NCBI RefSeq assembly: GCF_026914265.1
Contig: NC_069125.1
Location: 10,085,117-10,149,116, forward strand
Reading direction: 5' to 3'
DNA length: 64,000 nucleotides
DNA from: Mya arenaria
Taxonomy: Eukaryota; Mollusca; Bivalvia; Myida; Myidae
Shown here: piece after piece, positions 32,626 through 63,599 of the stretch
How the letters are laid out: each line of letters begins with the position of its first letter
Position numbering within the stretch: position 1 is the first letter of the stretch
Notes under the pieces: generated by a model
Seen by the model: only the letters and a program-made list of their open reading frames with translations
What the model was told of the DNA's origin: nothing
The model's database searches: none
Made by a program: the position numbers and the translations under genes

Positions 32626-33080
32626 TTTCTGTAATAAACTGAAGCTCCTTAATATTATTAGTATGTCATATCACATCATTGCTGTTATGAACACTTCTTT
32701 AATGGTGCATCATTACTGTCAATATACATTTGTATAACATCTTTGTTGCCAATAATTAATAATATGGTAAATACATCACATCATATCTCATCACTGCTGT
32801 GATAAATAAAAAAAATGATGTGATATTACATCACTGTTGTCAATAAATAGTGGAGTATTGCTTTAAGTATGTCATATCAGGTCATTGCTGTTTTGAACAC
32901 AGCATTTAATGGTGCAAGTCTACTGTCAATGTAAAGCAACTTTGTTGCCAATAATAAATGATATGGTAAACACATCACATTATATCTCATCACTATTGTG
33001 TTAAATAAAAAAAATGGTGTGATATCACATCACTGTTGTCAATAAATAGTGCAGTATTGCTTTTCTCCAGTATATAACAG
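32626..33080 (+). repeat. Diverged satellite-related repeats, two long copies
   Basis: Two ~190-base copies share GTCATATCA..TCATTGCTGTT, TTGCCAATAAT and GATATCACATCACTGTTGTC. The GTGATATCACATCACTG core links them to the 54-bp array. Confidence 0.7.
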
Positions 33081-33251
33081 TAAACACATCAATGCTATAA
33101 TAATGTTTTTGTAGAACCAGTCCCTGGTCATTTGCATCCATTTTGATAGGCAACGAGAAAGAATAATCCTGTGTGGATTGAACCCATGGATGGACACCAA
33201 CAAAACAACACCTTTGACGTGTTTAAAGATCGCACAGACTTGTTAAACGTG

Positions 33252-33525
33252 TATACCGGGGATAGCCAGGGAAATGGGCCGTGTTTTACCTTTCAGTTGG
33301 CCCCGCTGTGCGGGGTGAAAGCGGTGGTTTTGTCTTCGCGCAAAATATAGCGAAGAATGGGCCTTACCTAGGGTCCCTTGGGTGCGGGGGCATTTGGCGG
33401 GGATTTTACCATCAGTTCGTTCCCGCAGGGCGGGGATTTTACTCGGGGTCGGCTGGACCGAAAGTCAAAGTCCCCGCTATTCCCCGGACCTGGGGGGTAG
33501 GGCGTGGTTACAATTGACTGGTGCA
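33252..33525 (+). mobile_element. GC-rich MITE copy lacking its left terminus
   Basis: Matches the element at 39606-39915 from GTATACCGGGGATAG to the right end GTTACAATTGACTGGTGCA. The left inverted end is missing. The open frame inside is shared by chance among copies. Confidence 0.75.
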
Positions 33526-33894
33526 TTACAACCTCTCGAAATGTAATGGTTTCTACCCCAGGAAACGGACTCGAGAGTGATTCTATAAGCTATCAACTTA
33601 CGTTAAAATCAAGCTTAAAGAAATGATTATAAACTAACTCCCTCAGATGATATTTTAATGCGGATATTGAGCTGGTAGAAACTTCTTATTTTATATTGAC
33701 CATATTAAAAGGCCATCAACTGCAGCAAGTATCTAAGATTAAGTCAAACCATTGGTGATAAAGCAAGAAATAGTGTGCGAAACTGTACGTTATATACAGA
33801 AGTAATTGATTTAGTTATGAAAGCGTGGGTTTTATAATGTTTACTCGTTGAATTAAACTAGTCAAGGAAATAGCTTTAAATTCTTCAAACAGAA

Positions 33895-34647
33895 ATGTCT
33901 TTTGATTTTAAAGGGAAATCCATTCTTGTGACTGGTGCCTCTCGTGGGATTGGTCGGGAGCTCTCTGTGGCTTTTGTGAGGAGCGGAGCAATAGTTTATG
34001 CCCTTGCTACCAACGGCGAACTACTGGAAGCTTTAAAGCAAGAATGTGGCGAAAATGTACGCCCAATTGTGGCCGATTTACGAGACTGGGATGCTACCCG
34101 CGCGGTGTTGGAACCACTTCCGCCAATGGACGGTCTTGTTAACAACGCGGGTGTATCGCATGAGTTGATACCGTCTTTGGACGTAAGCAAAGAGCTGATT
34201 TACAAGATATTTGACGTCAACATCATGGCCGCGATAAATGTGACTCAGGTTGTCGGAAAGAAGATGGCTGCTGCGGGCAAAGGAGGTTCCATCGTAAATG
34301 TTTCAAGCATAAACGGAATCAATCCATTGCGGGAAACTATGCCGTATAATTTGTCAAAAGCCGCTCTCGATATGATGACCAAACAATTTGCGTTGGAGCT
34401 AGGACCGATCAAAATACGAGTGAATTCCGTCAATCCTACGGTCGCGTTGACGGACATGAGTCGCGGGTTTTGGAACCACCCACCGGAAAGAGGTGACCTC
34501 CTCCGGAGTCATACGCCGCTCGGGCGGTTTGCTGAAGTCTCCGAGGTGGTGCAACCCATCATGTATCTCCTAAGCGATTGTTCCAGCATGGTTACTGGAA
34601 CTGTGAACCCGATTGAGGGCGGACTGCTCTCAAACATACAGTGCTAG
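33895..34647 (+). CDS. DCXR: L-xylulose/dicarbonyl reductase-like SDR, copy 1 (single exon)
   Basis: A classical short-chain dehydrogenase/reductase of 250 residues; human-type DCXR has about 244. Family members reduce L-xylulose to xylitol and dicarbonyls with NADPH, usually as tetramers. Visible motifs: cofactor loop TGASRGIG (13-20), ADL (60-62, adenine contact), NNAG (83-86), N109 in FDVNIMAAIN, S137/S138 in NVSSINGIN, and the catalytic Y151-x3-K155 (YNLSK). The end shows the DCXR-type ...MYLLSDCSSMVTGTVNPIEG. No intron interrupts the frame. About 92% identical to the copy at 47771, with homology extending ~190 bases upstream and, in blocks, downstream. The ATG is preceded by AACAGAA and the alignment to copy 2 starts there. 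Substrate is inferred from family only. Confidence 0.88.
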   Translation: MSFDFKGKSILVTGASRGIGRELSVAFVRSGAIVYALATNGELLEALKQECGENVRPIVADLRDWDATRAVLEPLPPMDGLVNNAGVSHELIPSLDVSKELIYKIFDVNIMAAINVTQVVGKKMAAAGKGGSIVNVSSINGINPLRETMPYNLSKAALDMMTKQFALELGPIKIRVNSVNPTVALTDMSRGFWNHPPERGDLLRSHTPLGRFAEVSEVVQPIMYLLSDCSSMVTGTVNPIEGGLLSNIQC

Positions 34648-34649
34648 GT

Positions 34650-35260
34650 GACGTTTGAGTATATGCGGAAAACTCATTTTTCATAGTTAACGTTTATAAC
34701 AGTTTAAGTGGGTAAATATATAATTTTTATGTTAACAGGCATTTTAAATTTTGTGTTGTTAACTTTGTTTTATAAACAGTGTTGTTGTTTTTGGAAATAT
34801 TTATACCGCCTGTGCCTTTGAAATTGGGAAAAAAGTAAAGATTGGGAAAAATACAAAATCTGATCAAAATAGCAAATATAATGGCAAATGTACATGTTTT
34901 CACATTCTTATGCATACATTATGTGAAAGAGTTAGTTTTGTCAAGAAATTCATTGCTTTTTACTCACTAACATAATCTGCATTTATCAAATTGGGGAAAA
35001 AAATATTAATATTTGGAAAAATGGACATTTTTCCACAAGGGGAAACAGCCTTTATAAGGTAGTAAATTGCACCAAAAAAATCACTGATAAATAATACACA
35101 ACTCAGTATTACCAATCTTTTATTGCAGTGGATGGAACTGTTTTGCAAACGTTCATCAATGATAATCTATATAAAGCATATAGTAATTATAGCTAAGGCC
35201 TAAATTGGTGCATTTAACGTAATCATTTGTACCATTATTTTTTTTCATTTTATGTACGTG
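34650..35260. other. 3' flank of DCXR copy 1
   Basis: Homology to the flank of copy 2 resumes at about 35085-35125 (CTCAGTATTACCAAT, TTTATTGCA), so ~300 bases here are extra. They contain GGGAAAAA-rich repeats and the short repeat at 35030-35088 (inverse of 13240-13300). Confidence 0.5.
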
Positions 35261-35266
35261 TATGAA

Positions 35267-35817
35267 TCAGGGGGGTCCAACGTGTTTTGTGTTTGCTGAA
35301 TTTTAAGAGAGGGAAATGTGTGATGTGGAATAAAATGGCGGTGTTCGAAGAGATTTTGGTGCTTTTGGAGGATATTTTCACCTGGTAAGTAAGTTTTATC
35401 ACTTTTCTCGCAATATAAATGCGCCTACCTGGAGGCCATATGTGTAAGCTTCTCTCAGTTTTTTAACCTATGTTTCTAGAGGCATTAACAAAAAAGTTAT
35501 TGAATGTATAAGCCGAGCGATTAGTTGTTTACAATGTGAAAATAGAAAATTGCGTGACTTGAAACTGTGTTTTTTAGTCAAAGTGCACCTTTCTTGTACA
35601 TGTACCTATATTAGCGTTTTTTCTTTGAATTTTTGTATATTTTTTTTATTTTCGACAGTAAGTGCACTTACATACGGTCGATTTTTCTATGTTTAAGCAC
35701 CTTTTATGTTGGGGGAGGAAAAATTATGCAGTTTTTGTGTGACGAAGAATCAGAATAAGCGTGCGTTAATAGAAGTGTAATTTAGACACGGGCTGCAAGA
35801 CATGTTGGACCCCCTGA
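35267..35817 (+). mobile_element. 551-bp TIR element with a candidate small exon
   Basis: The ends TCAGGGGGGTCCAACGTG and inverted CATGTTGGACCCCCTGA are flanked by TGAA (35263-35266, 35818-35821). Inside, 35334-35383 reads MAVFEEILVLLEDIFT and ends at a good donor (CCTG|GTAAGT), possibly the first exon left from a lost transposase. Superfamily not determined. Confidence 0.6.
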
Positions 35818-35819
35818 TG

Positions 35820-38050
35820 AATGGTTTAAAAAAATATGCAGCTTGCTGTTTTGCGTGTACAGTCAACGTTTGGATATATAAGTAACATACGACGTTTTAA
35901 CTTAATTAATATTGAAAGAACAGAACAGACAGTTTATTCGACTTATACAAGAGTACATCGTCGTAGTACATATAGTTAAATATGTTAACATGTCACATAT
36001 CTAAACTTAAAAAACATAATATAATAAAATATAATTTAACCTTGGCACTGAGGGAAAGTTTCATAACAACTTTATTAAGTTAAACTATTTGTAAGTAGTT
36101 TGCGTATAAGAAAAGCTTCTTTTATATGCTTACAAACATTCATAACTTCCTTTTTATCACATGATGCCAATAATTAAAACGAAATACATTAAATTACATG
36201 TCCAGGGTGCGTTTTTTTACCAAGCACCATGGTTTCATATTATTCATTATATAATAGTTAGAATTTGTTTCTCGTGTACATTCACATATTATTTAGGAAT
36301 TAAAATATTTAGTAACAAGTTTACATTTTTGGGTAGTCAGAATAAAATGTCCTTGTGAAGTAAAGACATTTTATAGATTATAACATTAATAATTAATTGG
36401 ATAGATCACACATGGATTTGAACTTTCACCTTCTCTTTACAATTCCACAGGTGACCATTGGGCAGAAGCTTCTTCCAGAAGAACCAAAAGACTTTCAAAC
36501 ATTGCTTACATTTCGATCGGCTGTGCTGTTAAAAAAAACTACACTTAGATAACCTAGTCGTAATTGCGAAATTAAAACTGCTATTCATGAGAAAATATAA
36601 ACATTCTTTGTACAATAAAACACCTTTAATTCACCTTATATGTATAGTTCGCAAATTCAAGTGAAAAGAAACAAATATGAAAAATCTTATTCCATAGATC
36701 TTACTAAAACTGGATCAAAAGCAGTGCACATTTGTTTTTCTGAGATTTTATATTTTTGATGACAGAAGATGATATAGTGCAAGTGCAATCAAACAAGTTT
36801 CTGCAGTTACAATGCGGTTAACTGTTTTCTCATCCTACTTTGTGGTTATAATAAATCTTAAAATTAACATATCTTTACATATATCATACCGTATCTTGAT
36901 TGTAATGAAACAAACAACATGATGTAGAAACTGTTCATGACTGAAAATGATTAAGTAAAGCTTATACACTAATATGTTTTGTGTTTTACCTGAATTAAGA
37001 TATAATTGTTATTGCATTTGATTTAAAGGTATGTTAAGTGTGTATAATGTGGTGTTTTTACTATAGAGTTATGGAAGGATGCTTATTCATATTCTTCTTT
37101 TGTAGCACTCTGCTGCCCTCACGGAAAGCAGCATGTTTTGCCGTTCTGCCTTCATAACACTAAATTCATTTAATACATAGATATACTTTAAATACATACA
37201 TTTTTGGAAGTTGAAATATTATATTACTTTTATTAAACACCATATCTAAGATTTTTTGTCGTATTGCTACGACATGTATGTTAACTTTCTTCATAGCCCG
37301 ATACAATGTGCCCCTTCTTCCTTAGCACCATGTTCCTTTTCCGAAGCACCCCTGCTCCTTTTTAAAACTTGGTTAGAGCCCTTATAAGGATATCAGTGAA
37401 ATACTACATTTCAATATAGTTACCATAGCAACAAAAGAACACTTTGATAAAGAAATGAAAAATAACAAGTGTTTCTTAACACATAGCTACTTAATAATAC
37501 ATCCTCAAAGCATGCTATATGATTATATACTATAGGAATGTTAGAACATTAGAACTTTGCGAAAAACAACATTAACTTAAAATTATAAACCATTGCAACA
37601 TTCTTGTTGTGTAATATCTTGAACAATTTGTAGCATTTGGAGCACTCTAGTAATCATTTTAATTTTGAATTGTTCTTATGGAATAACATTTATGGTTTAT
37701 GTTGCTTATGATTATCTTATTTTCTTTTCCCATTTTTTTTTGTATTTCTGACATGAATTTATTTCTTTAAAAAAAACAAAATTGTAAGTTTGTGAAATAC
37801 AAAACATCTTTTTGATTCAGTTTGTTTGTAACTTTTGTCATAGACGCTGTCTAACCATAAAATGACATGATACACATGTGACTTTAAAGTAATGCACCCA
37901 AGTAAATCGAAAATTGCCATAGCAACGCCAAAATATGAGATATTCTGATTTTCTTTGCACTGAAATGCTCCCAGGATTATACTGCTTCGGATTCAGTTTA
38001 AAACTTATTTTAATATTGCCACTTTTGGTTCCCTTTTAACTCGACTATTC
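35820..38050. other. Spacer
   Basis: AT-rich, no gene seen. 36420-36500 (- strand) has a weak tRNA-like B-box (AGTTCAAATCC). 37060-37385 resembles the repeat at 14680-14995. Confidence 0.4.
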
Positions 38051-38079
38051 GAAAAAATAAGGATGCTTTTATATAATAC

Positions 38080-38360
38080 TCGCCCCGGCTACTCTGCCGA
38101 GGCGTCTGCATCGGCGTTGGCGTTCGTGTCAAGTTTTAGGCCAAATTGGAATTTTCACTTGTCACTCGAATAACCTTCAGTCAATACAAGTCATACTTTA
38201 CACAGTTGTTCAGGACCACCACACAATGAGATTACGTAACTCCATATTATCCGAGATACAAATTATAGCCCCTTATTGACATAGGAACTTAGGTTGAAGT
38301 TTTATAGCACATTGTGTCAGTTCAAAGTTTTAGGGCAAGTTGATCTTTTTACTAATAACT
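38080..38360 (+). repeat. Probable dispersed repeat of the closing-rich type
   Basis: Starts GCCCCGGCTACTCTGCCGAG, then GTTGGCGTTCGTGTCAAGTT. The composition resembles a common molluscan interspersed repeat, but there is no second copy in this window. Confidence 0.35.
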
Positions 38361-39099
38361 CCTAAACCCTTCTTTTAATTGACTTATTACTGCACACAAT
38401 TTTGACGACTATAGAGCAATAATAAATAAATACATAACATCATTTTATCCTAAATACAAACTTTGGTTTCTGGTTGAAGAAGATATCCTTTACCATATTT
38501 GTGCACAATTATGCCTACTGCTATTCCTAGAGTATTTTCTAGGACTTGGTAATCTTTGTTGATGATGGGTCATGATTTTTATACTGATTACAGACGTCTT
38601 CCTTTATAAAATTATGTTGTTGTTTTTAAATTGCATTTAATTATATTTAAATTTATGTTTGATAGGATCAATGGAACAAAATGTCAGAATGGTGTCTTCA
38701 TTTTTTTTTATTCAATTCCATTCTATCATTACCTATCTGTTATAAGCAAGCAAGTGTCCTCACTATATATATCGTAAGACGTAATATAATCATGATATTT
38801 CAGGCTTTCCTTTTAAATAATATGTTGTTGTATAATTATGTGTTCATCATGATTTTGTGTACAACATGGCTGTATGATATTTGCGTACACTTTCACTTTC
38901 AAAGAAAGGTATACATTATATTAAAGAAAAACGTGCTTTTTTTAGTTATGTACAGTGTTTGTTTGGTTTTTAGACTGGAAATTGAGCCCAAATTTGTCTT
39001 ATTCACAATTCAAAAAGTATGCATCATCGCTGGAATTGGACAAAAAAATAACTTTTTTTATTTTGATTGTGAACCTAAAGTGCAGATATGTTTAAATGC

Positions 39100-39595
39100 T
39101 CAAAATCAATAGGGGTTATTACACTGATCATGCTCATCATTCATGTCAAGTTTGAGGGCCATGGGTACAGGCATGGTCAAGTTATGACTTGGACAGGCTT
39201 TTTGCATTTAAGGTCACCATGACCATGACCTTTGACCTGATGACCTCCAAATTAATAGATGTCATCTACTGGTTACATCCAGCCTCCAATTCAGGTTTTA
39301 GGATCAAATGTCGACGCATTGTCGTGTTATCACTATCACAAGCTTTTTGCGTCCAAGGTCAATGTGACCTTGACCGTTGACCAGATGACCAAAAATATAT
39401 AGGAGTCATTTTTATGACATACCAAGTAGCAACATAAGTTTTAGAACTAAAAGTCCGAGCGTTGTCGAGTTATCACTCGGGCAAACTTTGATCTACTGAC
39501 CAACTGACATACTGACCGACCGACCGACCGACCCCATGTGCTAAGCAATATACACCCTGTTCTTCAAAATAGGGGGAGGCAAAATAAACGATCCC
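39100..39595 (+). repeat. Interspersed repeat with TGACCTTTGACC motifs, ending in (GACC)n
   Basis: Two internal sub-copies (39180-39345 and 39340-39490) share TTTTTGCRTYYAAGGTCA, TGACC..TTGACC, AGATGACC, CATTGTCG/CGTTGTCG and GTTATCACT. It ends in GACCGACCGACCGACC. Repeats of this kind are common in molluscs. Confidence 0.65.
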
Positions 39596-39605
39596 TGATT
39601 AGTTA

Positions 39606-39915
39606 TGCACCAATCATTTGTAACCTCGCCCCCCCCCCCCCCAGGTCCGGGGAATACCGGGGACTTTGACTTTCGGTCCAGCCAAGCCCGGGCAAATTTC
39701 CGCCCTGCGGGAACGATCTACCGGTTAAACCCCCGCCAAATGCCCCCGCACCCAAGGGACCCTAGATAATTCCAATTTTCCGCTATATTTGGCGTGAAGA
39801 CAAAACCACCGCAGTCACCCGGCACTGCGTGGCCACCTAGAAGGTAAAAATACGGCCCATTTCCCCGGTATACCCCCGGACCGGGGGGGGGGCGTGGCTT
39901 CAATTGACTGGTGCA
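39606..39915 (-). mobile_element. GC-rich MITE, full-length copy
   Basis: The ends TGCACCAATCATTTGTAACC and inverted GGCTTCAATTGACTGGTGCA bound 310 bases, with runs of 13-14 C or G just inside both ends. Best full-length reference for the family in this window. Confidence 0.85.
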
Positions 39916-40179
39916 GTATGTTTTTGTATGTTGTTTGCTATTCATACTATAACTAACATCTGCAGGCTTCTAGTTCAGTACAGGGTTCAGTTACAAGCGA
40001 AAATGTGTATCCCTGTCTTTACTTTTTATTTCGCTTACATTTCAAAAAGTAAAGATGTTAGATAAATGTTTATACACATAATTATTTTATACAATTTATA
40101 ACTGTGATATGACATTTTTGTCACATTTGTATCCAAACTTAATTAAACATTCACAATAAAAAGATTGTAACTGATATAA

Positions 40180-40560
40180 TAAACACTGTATTACATCACT
40201 TCTGGAATAAAATGAAACTACATAATTATCACATAATCACTTAATACTTTATGTGAAATCACATCTCTGTTATTATGAACACTCCTTAATACCCATAAAA
40301 ACAAATAATGAGCATGATATGTTGTTTATTGCTGTTAATAAACAGCATGATATCACATCACTCCTCTAAAGAACTGAAGCTACTTCATACTATATGTGAT
40401 AACACATCACTGCTTTTATGAAGAAACAGTAAATATACTAGTATTACATCATTGGTGCCAAATATTAATAATATGATAAACAACCTTCATATCACATGCT
40501 TTTTTTTGCTAAATATAGCACGGAACATGTACACAAACAGCTGATAAAATGACACTGTAA
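40180..40560 (+). repeat. Diverged relatives of the 54-bp satellite
   Basis: Contains TATATGTGATAACACATCAC, TGATATCACATCACTCC and the longer TTATGAACACTCCTTAATA unit, as at 32626-33080. A shorter trace is at 41485-41515. Confidence 0.7.
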
Positions 40561-41154
40561 ATGTGTCAAGTTTTATAAAATTTGACACGTAAAATGTCGA
40601 AATGCTTTTTTTCATCATAAGAATGATATAATGGTATCCCTCATATTAAAGAAGAATATTTTAAAATATCATAACTTATTATAAAACAACATTTGAATCT
40701 GGCACCCAGATTTGAATACATGAACTGATTGGAACCTGTCAAATTGTCATGTATTTTTCGAGTTAACAATCGTCTTAAAGTGTCAATTCGAGAAGACTTG
40801 CACATCATTAAACTACAGTTTGATAGAAAAAAATAAAAGACAACAAAAAAATAGTATTTTGACGCTATTTTTACCTGTAAAACTGAACGTAATCATCGTG
40901 ACAACATTTATTATGCCCACTCACATTGGTCATGCATATGTAAAACAGGAGTTAACATATAATCAATATATTTCGTGATAGAATACAAGAATATTACAAA
41001 GGAAACCATTATAACCACAATAGGTATTATACTTACAGTAACTAACAAATGAATCTTGGATTATTATATTTTTTCTGCAAATTATTTTTGGACTATTTAT
41101 CATGCGGATGATAAAAAGAACGCCAAGCTTAAAAACCAAGGGCGACAAGTGCTC

Positions 41155-41549
41155 TTACTATTTATTTTTGCTCTCGCGTTCTGTTCCCTTTGTTGTAATT
41201 AAAGACTTGTTCTCGAACTGTTTAGGTCGAAAGAAATAAACAAATAAAAAGGGAAAATGTAAATATAAGTATTGATTCTTATTTTTTGTGCGTTCATGCA
41301 TTATGAACGCTCGGCCGCGATTTTGCATATTTTCCAAGAACCGCTGGCGCGGTTTATGGATATGCGAAATCGCGGCCGAGCGTTCATACTGCATGAAAGC
41401 ACAAAAAATAAGAATCAATCCTTAAATAACGTATCACTGTTGTTAGAACACAAATAATGCTATTTCTGCTGTTGATGGCATACGTGATATCACATCACTA
41501 TTGTTAAATAACTTCATCACATAAGCCAACTAGAACGTGATAACGGTTG
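41155..41549 (-). other. GGT 3' UTR (predicted)
   Basis: Follows the stop on the - strand. AATAAA lies at about 41161-41166 (- strand). A long palindrome occupies 41267-41423. Confidence 0.5.
41267..41423. repeat. Near-perfect ~157-bp palindrome
   Basis: The arms read ATTGATTCTTATTTTTTGTG inward through GAACGCTCGGCCGCGATTT on both strands, with a handful of mismatches. The centre GAACCGCTGGCGCGGTTTA is also self-complementary in part. It lies 127 bases past the GGT stop and would fold as one long hairpin in the transcript. Both strands show mirror-image open frames, a consequence of the symmetry. Confidence 0.9.
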
Positions 41550-60513
<18,964 letters not shown>

Positions 60514-60960
60514 ATCCAGGGTGTCTTAGATCACTCCAAATAATTGCGTATCCAGAGATGCACCGCAAAACTATACTCCGCAGTCTTTAAACTCTTGTGA
60601 GTTGTAATTTTAGATAGGACATGGGATTTTAAACATTGCACAAACAGTTCCTTCCCTTGCTTTTAAACTATTTGATATGCAAGACTTGTAAAGATACTTT
60701 AAACAAACACCACTGAAACACGTGTGTTCCTATTACAGGCAATAAAAAGTTTTAATTTGACTTTTTATCCAAGTTTATAGTACATTGCTCTATTAGTTCC
60801 ACTTGAAATCTTTAACAGTTAAAAGTCATAAATAATTTTTGATTTATTCACCTGCATGATATTAAATTGTATATTTGTAGAGACGATTTCGATGATAAGT
60901 ATTTACATATTATCTGCGCCTGTCAAACGTGCCCATACATTTTGGGCCGTCAGATCTTAT
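60514..60960 (-). promoter_or_regulatory. Presumed GGT 5' UTR and promoter region
   Basis: Upstream of the inferred GGT start on the - strand. No TATA box or initiator is clear. Inferred from gene position only. Confidence 0.3.
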
Positions 60961-60976
60961 GAAATCACATCGGAGT

Positions 60977-61300
60977 GATTAAAGATGCACTCTTACTCCC
61001 AAATAAGATGTACCACCGTAAAGGATGAATAAATATCGAAAACAATGGTTCTTATGAAGGATACTGTGTTTAATTTGAAAGAACATGGTATTTCTACCTT
61101 ATGAGACGATAGTTGGTCACTATACATCTTTTAGGACCCACCAGTCATTTAATGTGTGGGCTTTCAGTCACTAAATACATGGATACAGTTATTAATTCCT
61201 GATAGCAAGATTGTTATCAGGAATTAATATGTCCATCAATGCATTATTTAGTAAGTAGTTCAAGGTTTATCACTCAAAGTTTATGTTTGTTATACATGCG
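60977..61300 (+). repeat. Dispersed repeat D, copy 4
   Basis: Starts TTAAAGATGCACTCTTACTC. It carries an extra inverted pair AATTCCTGATAGCAAGA / TTATCAGGAATTAAT not seen in other copies and runs into the MITE at 61303. Confidence 0.8.
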
Positions 61301-61302
61301 TA

Positions 61303-61588
61303 TGCACTATGGGTATAACGGGGATACCCGGGAAATGGGCCGTGTTTTTACCTTCCATGGTGGCCCCACAGTGCCGGGTGAATGCGGTGGTTTTGTGTTC
61401 GCGCCAAAAAATAGCGGGGAATTGGCCTTACCTAGGGTCCCTGGGGCGCGGGGCATTTGGTGGGGAGTTTACCAGCAGTTCGTCCCCGCAGGGCGGGGAT
61501 TTTACCCGGGCTTGGCTGGACCGAAAGTTAGTCCCCGCTATTTCCCGGACCTTGGGGGGGGGGGGCGTGGTAACAATTGACTGGTGCA
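61303..61588 (+). mobile_element. GC-rich MITE copy with shortened left end
   Basis: The left end goes straight from TGCAC to TATGGGTATAACGGGG. The right end is full (TAACAATTGACTGGTGCA). Inserted at the end of repeat D copy 4. Confidence 0.75.
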
Positions 61589-61619
61589 TTAAACTTTTAT
61601 GAATATCACATCGGAGTGA

Positions 61620-63590
61620 TAAACATAAAGTTATTATTTACTCTATTGGGTTATACCTGGATCTGTAAGCCTTTCAATTGATTCTTAAAATAACCCACAA
61701 AATATCCTAAATATTGCAGTAAGATTATTTGCATATATATGATACAGAATTTTATTTTTCCAATCATATAATTCATACTCACGTGTGTGGAAGTAAACAC
61801 AATGCATAGCTGCGCCACGGAAATGTCGACAGCTCATTTTCTTTGTGGTGGAGCTGGCGTTTAGTGGCCATGTATAAGGATGAGATGTTAACGTATAGAC
61901 ACGAACTAGGCAGTGGGCAGTTTCTATATTTACATTTATATCACAATTACTTTATCAATTAACTACCCTGTCAAATCACATGATCATGACCTGAGGCCGT
62001 AACGGTATATACATAAAGAATCTGAGTGAAAAATTTCAGCTTCGTGTAAAACTGTTGTTGTTCTTTTAAGTTGAACACAAAGAAATCTAAAAAATGTTTT
62101 TAACCAAAGTATGTCCATAAGTAAAAAAACAACAACAAAAAACAACAACCGCATATATGAATGAATTTTATGAAAAAAGACTAATCAAAATATTCATAGC
62201 TAAATATTTTTTCAGGAAGTTGATAATTTTTCACTAAGAATCGGTATTATTATGGCCCCTGGATTACTTAATAGCGCACCAGGCTTTGTTTGTGAGCAAT
62301 ATCTTAACATTACGCACACATGTGATTTAAACATTGGCCTCAAAGCTGGAATTACCCATAATGAAAACAGTTTTAATAATGATTCCAATACCGATATCTT
62401 TCAATATTAACCAATTGCTCAGTTGCTTCTTAATTGTCAAACCTAGATTTAACTTAACCTTTAGTAGCTTACAGTAACAATACAGTGAGTTGCTCTATTT
62501 GAATGCTTAAAAATCGGTCACAGTTAAGAAAGCTGGGCAACCGGCCACACGTAACATTTTTGAGGTTAAAAACTTTGTTTTAAATCATACTTTGTATCAC
62601 AATGCTATATTGTAAGATCATAATCATTTACAGGCTGCCCATACATGGCATAAGCGTATAAATGATCAAATGAAATGTCTTACTAATGCCCTATCAACAA
62701 CACTACGATGGAATAGAGAATGTTGCTAATAACTTTGTATCAGCGACAGAGTGCCGTGCAGCCACCTTTTGGAGTGTTCGAGTGCAATACCATGATATGC
62801 TATTCATATTGAACTGTATTCATATTGAGTATATATGTATACTAATTAAATGCACATAAATAATGACGTTTTTTATTAATGTCATTAATAAATGTACCAA
62901 AATGAGATTGAAATCCCTTTAAATCTTCGTAAAAAAGGCTGAAAATTTTAATTTAATTATATTTTATTGCATGAGACAATGAGAATATCAACGAAAATTG
63001 AGCGTATAAGAGGCTATTTTAATATAAAGCATGCCTTAAGATAATTAGCTTATTTTAGTCATAATTGATAAATGTTTGTCGGAAGTGTTTCTTTTAATGT
63101 CAAAACAATCTGGGGGCACCATGTACAACTTCCCGGTATTTGACAGGGGGAGATTACTGTGTATGAAACTGCACATAAACTGTTGTGTGCTACCTTGTCA
63201 AGCTCTTGAACGATTTTGTAAGATATTTATAAGTGTGTACTGCTTATCGAAAACACACAGGTACCTGAAGGAATTAATCAGTCGTATTTATGCATTATGA
63301 TATAGTAATTGATTAATTAAGCTTTACTTCCAAAGTTTTGATTCCTTCAATGATTACAAACAAATGTTAAGTCACTTTTTTATCTGGCTCACCAAACGCC
63401 TTACCAACGGTTACACTCAACTATAACATTCTTTATATGCTCGAGATTAAATACAGTAGTACAGTACACTCAATGAGTTAGACCCTCTATCCTTGCTCAT
63501 TACAAGGGATAAACCTGATAATAGCGGGTTTCCCCCGAGGATAAAACTGTTTCCCATGTAATCCTGAGTTTCTAGGAGTTGCTAGTCTAG
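61620..63590. other. Spacer without recognised features
   Basis: No gene or repeat recognised; open frames such as 63076-63300 show no domain pattern. Confidence 0.4.
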
Positions 63591-63599
63591 TGAAAATAT

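Noticed and set aside
38681-39112. 143-codon open frame
   Set aside because: Composition is that of AT-rich intergenic DNA (Phe/Ile/Leu/Tyr-rich), no domain, and it runs into a dispersed repeat.
41158-41457. Two similar open frames on opposite strands
   Set aside because: Mirror images produced by the palindrome at 41267-41423.
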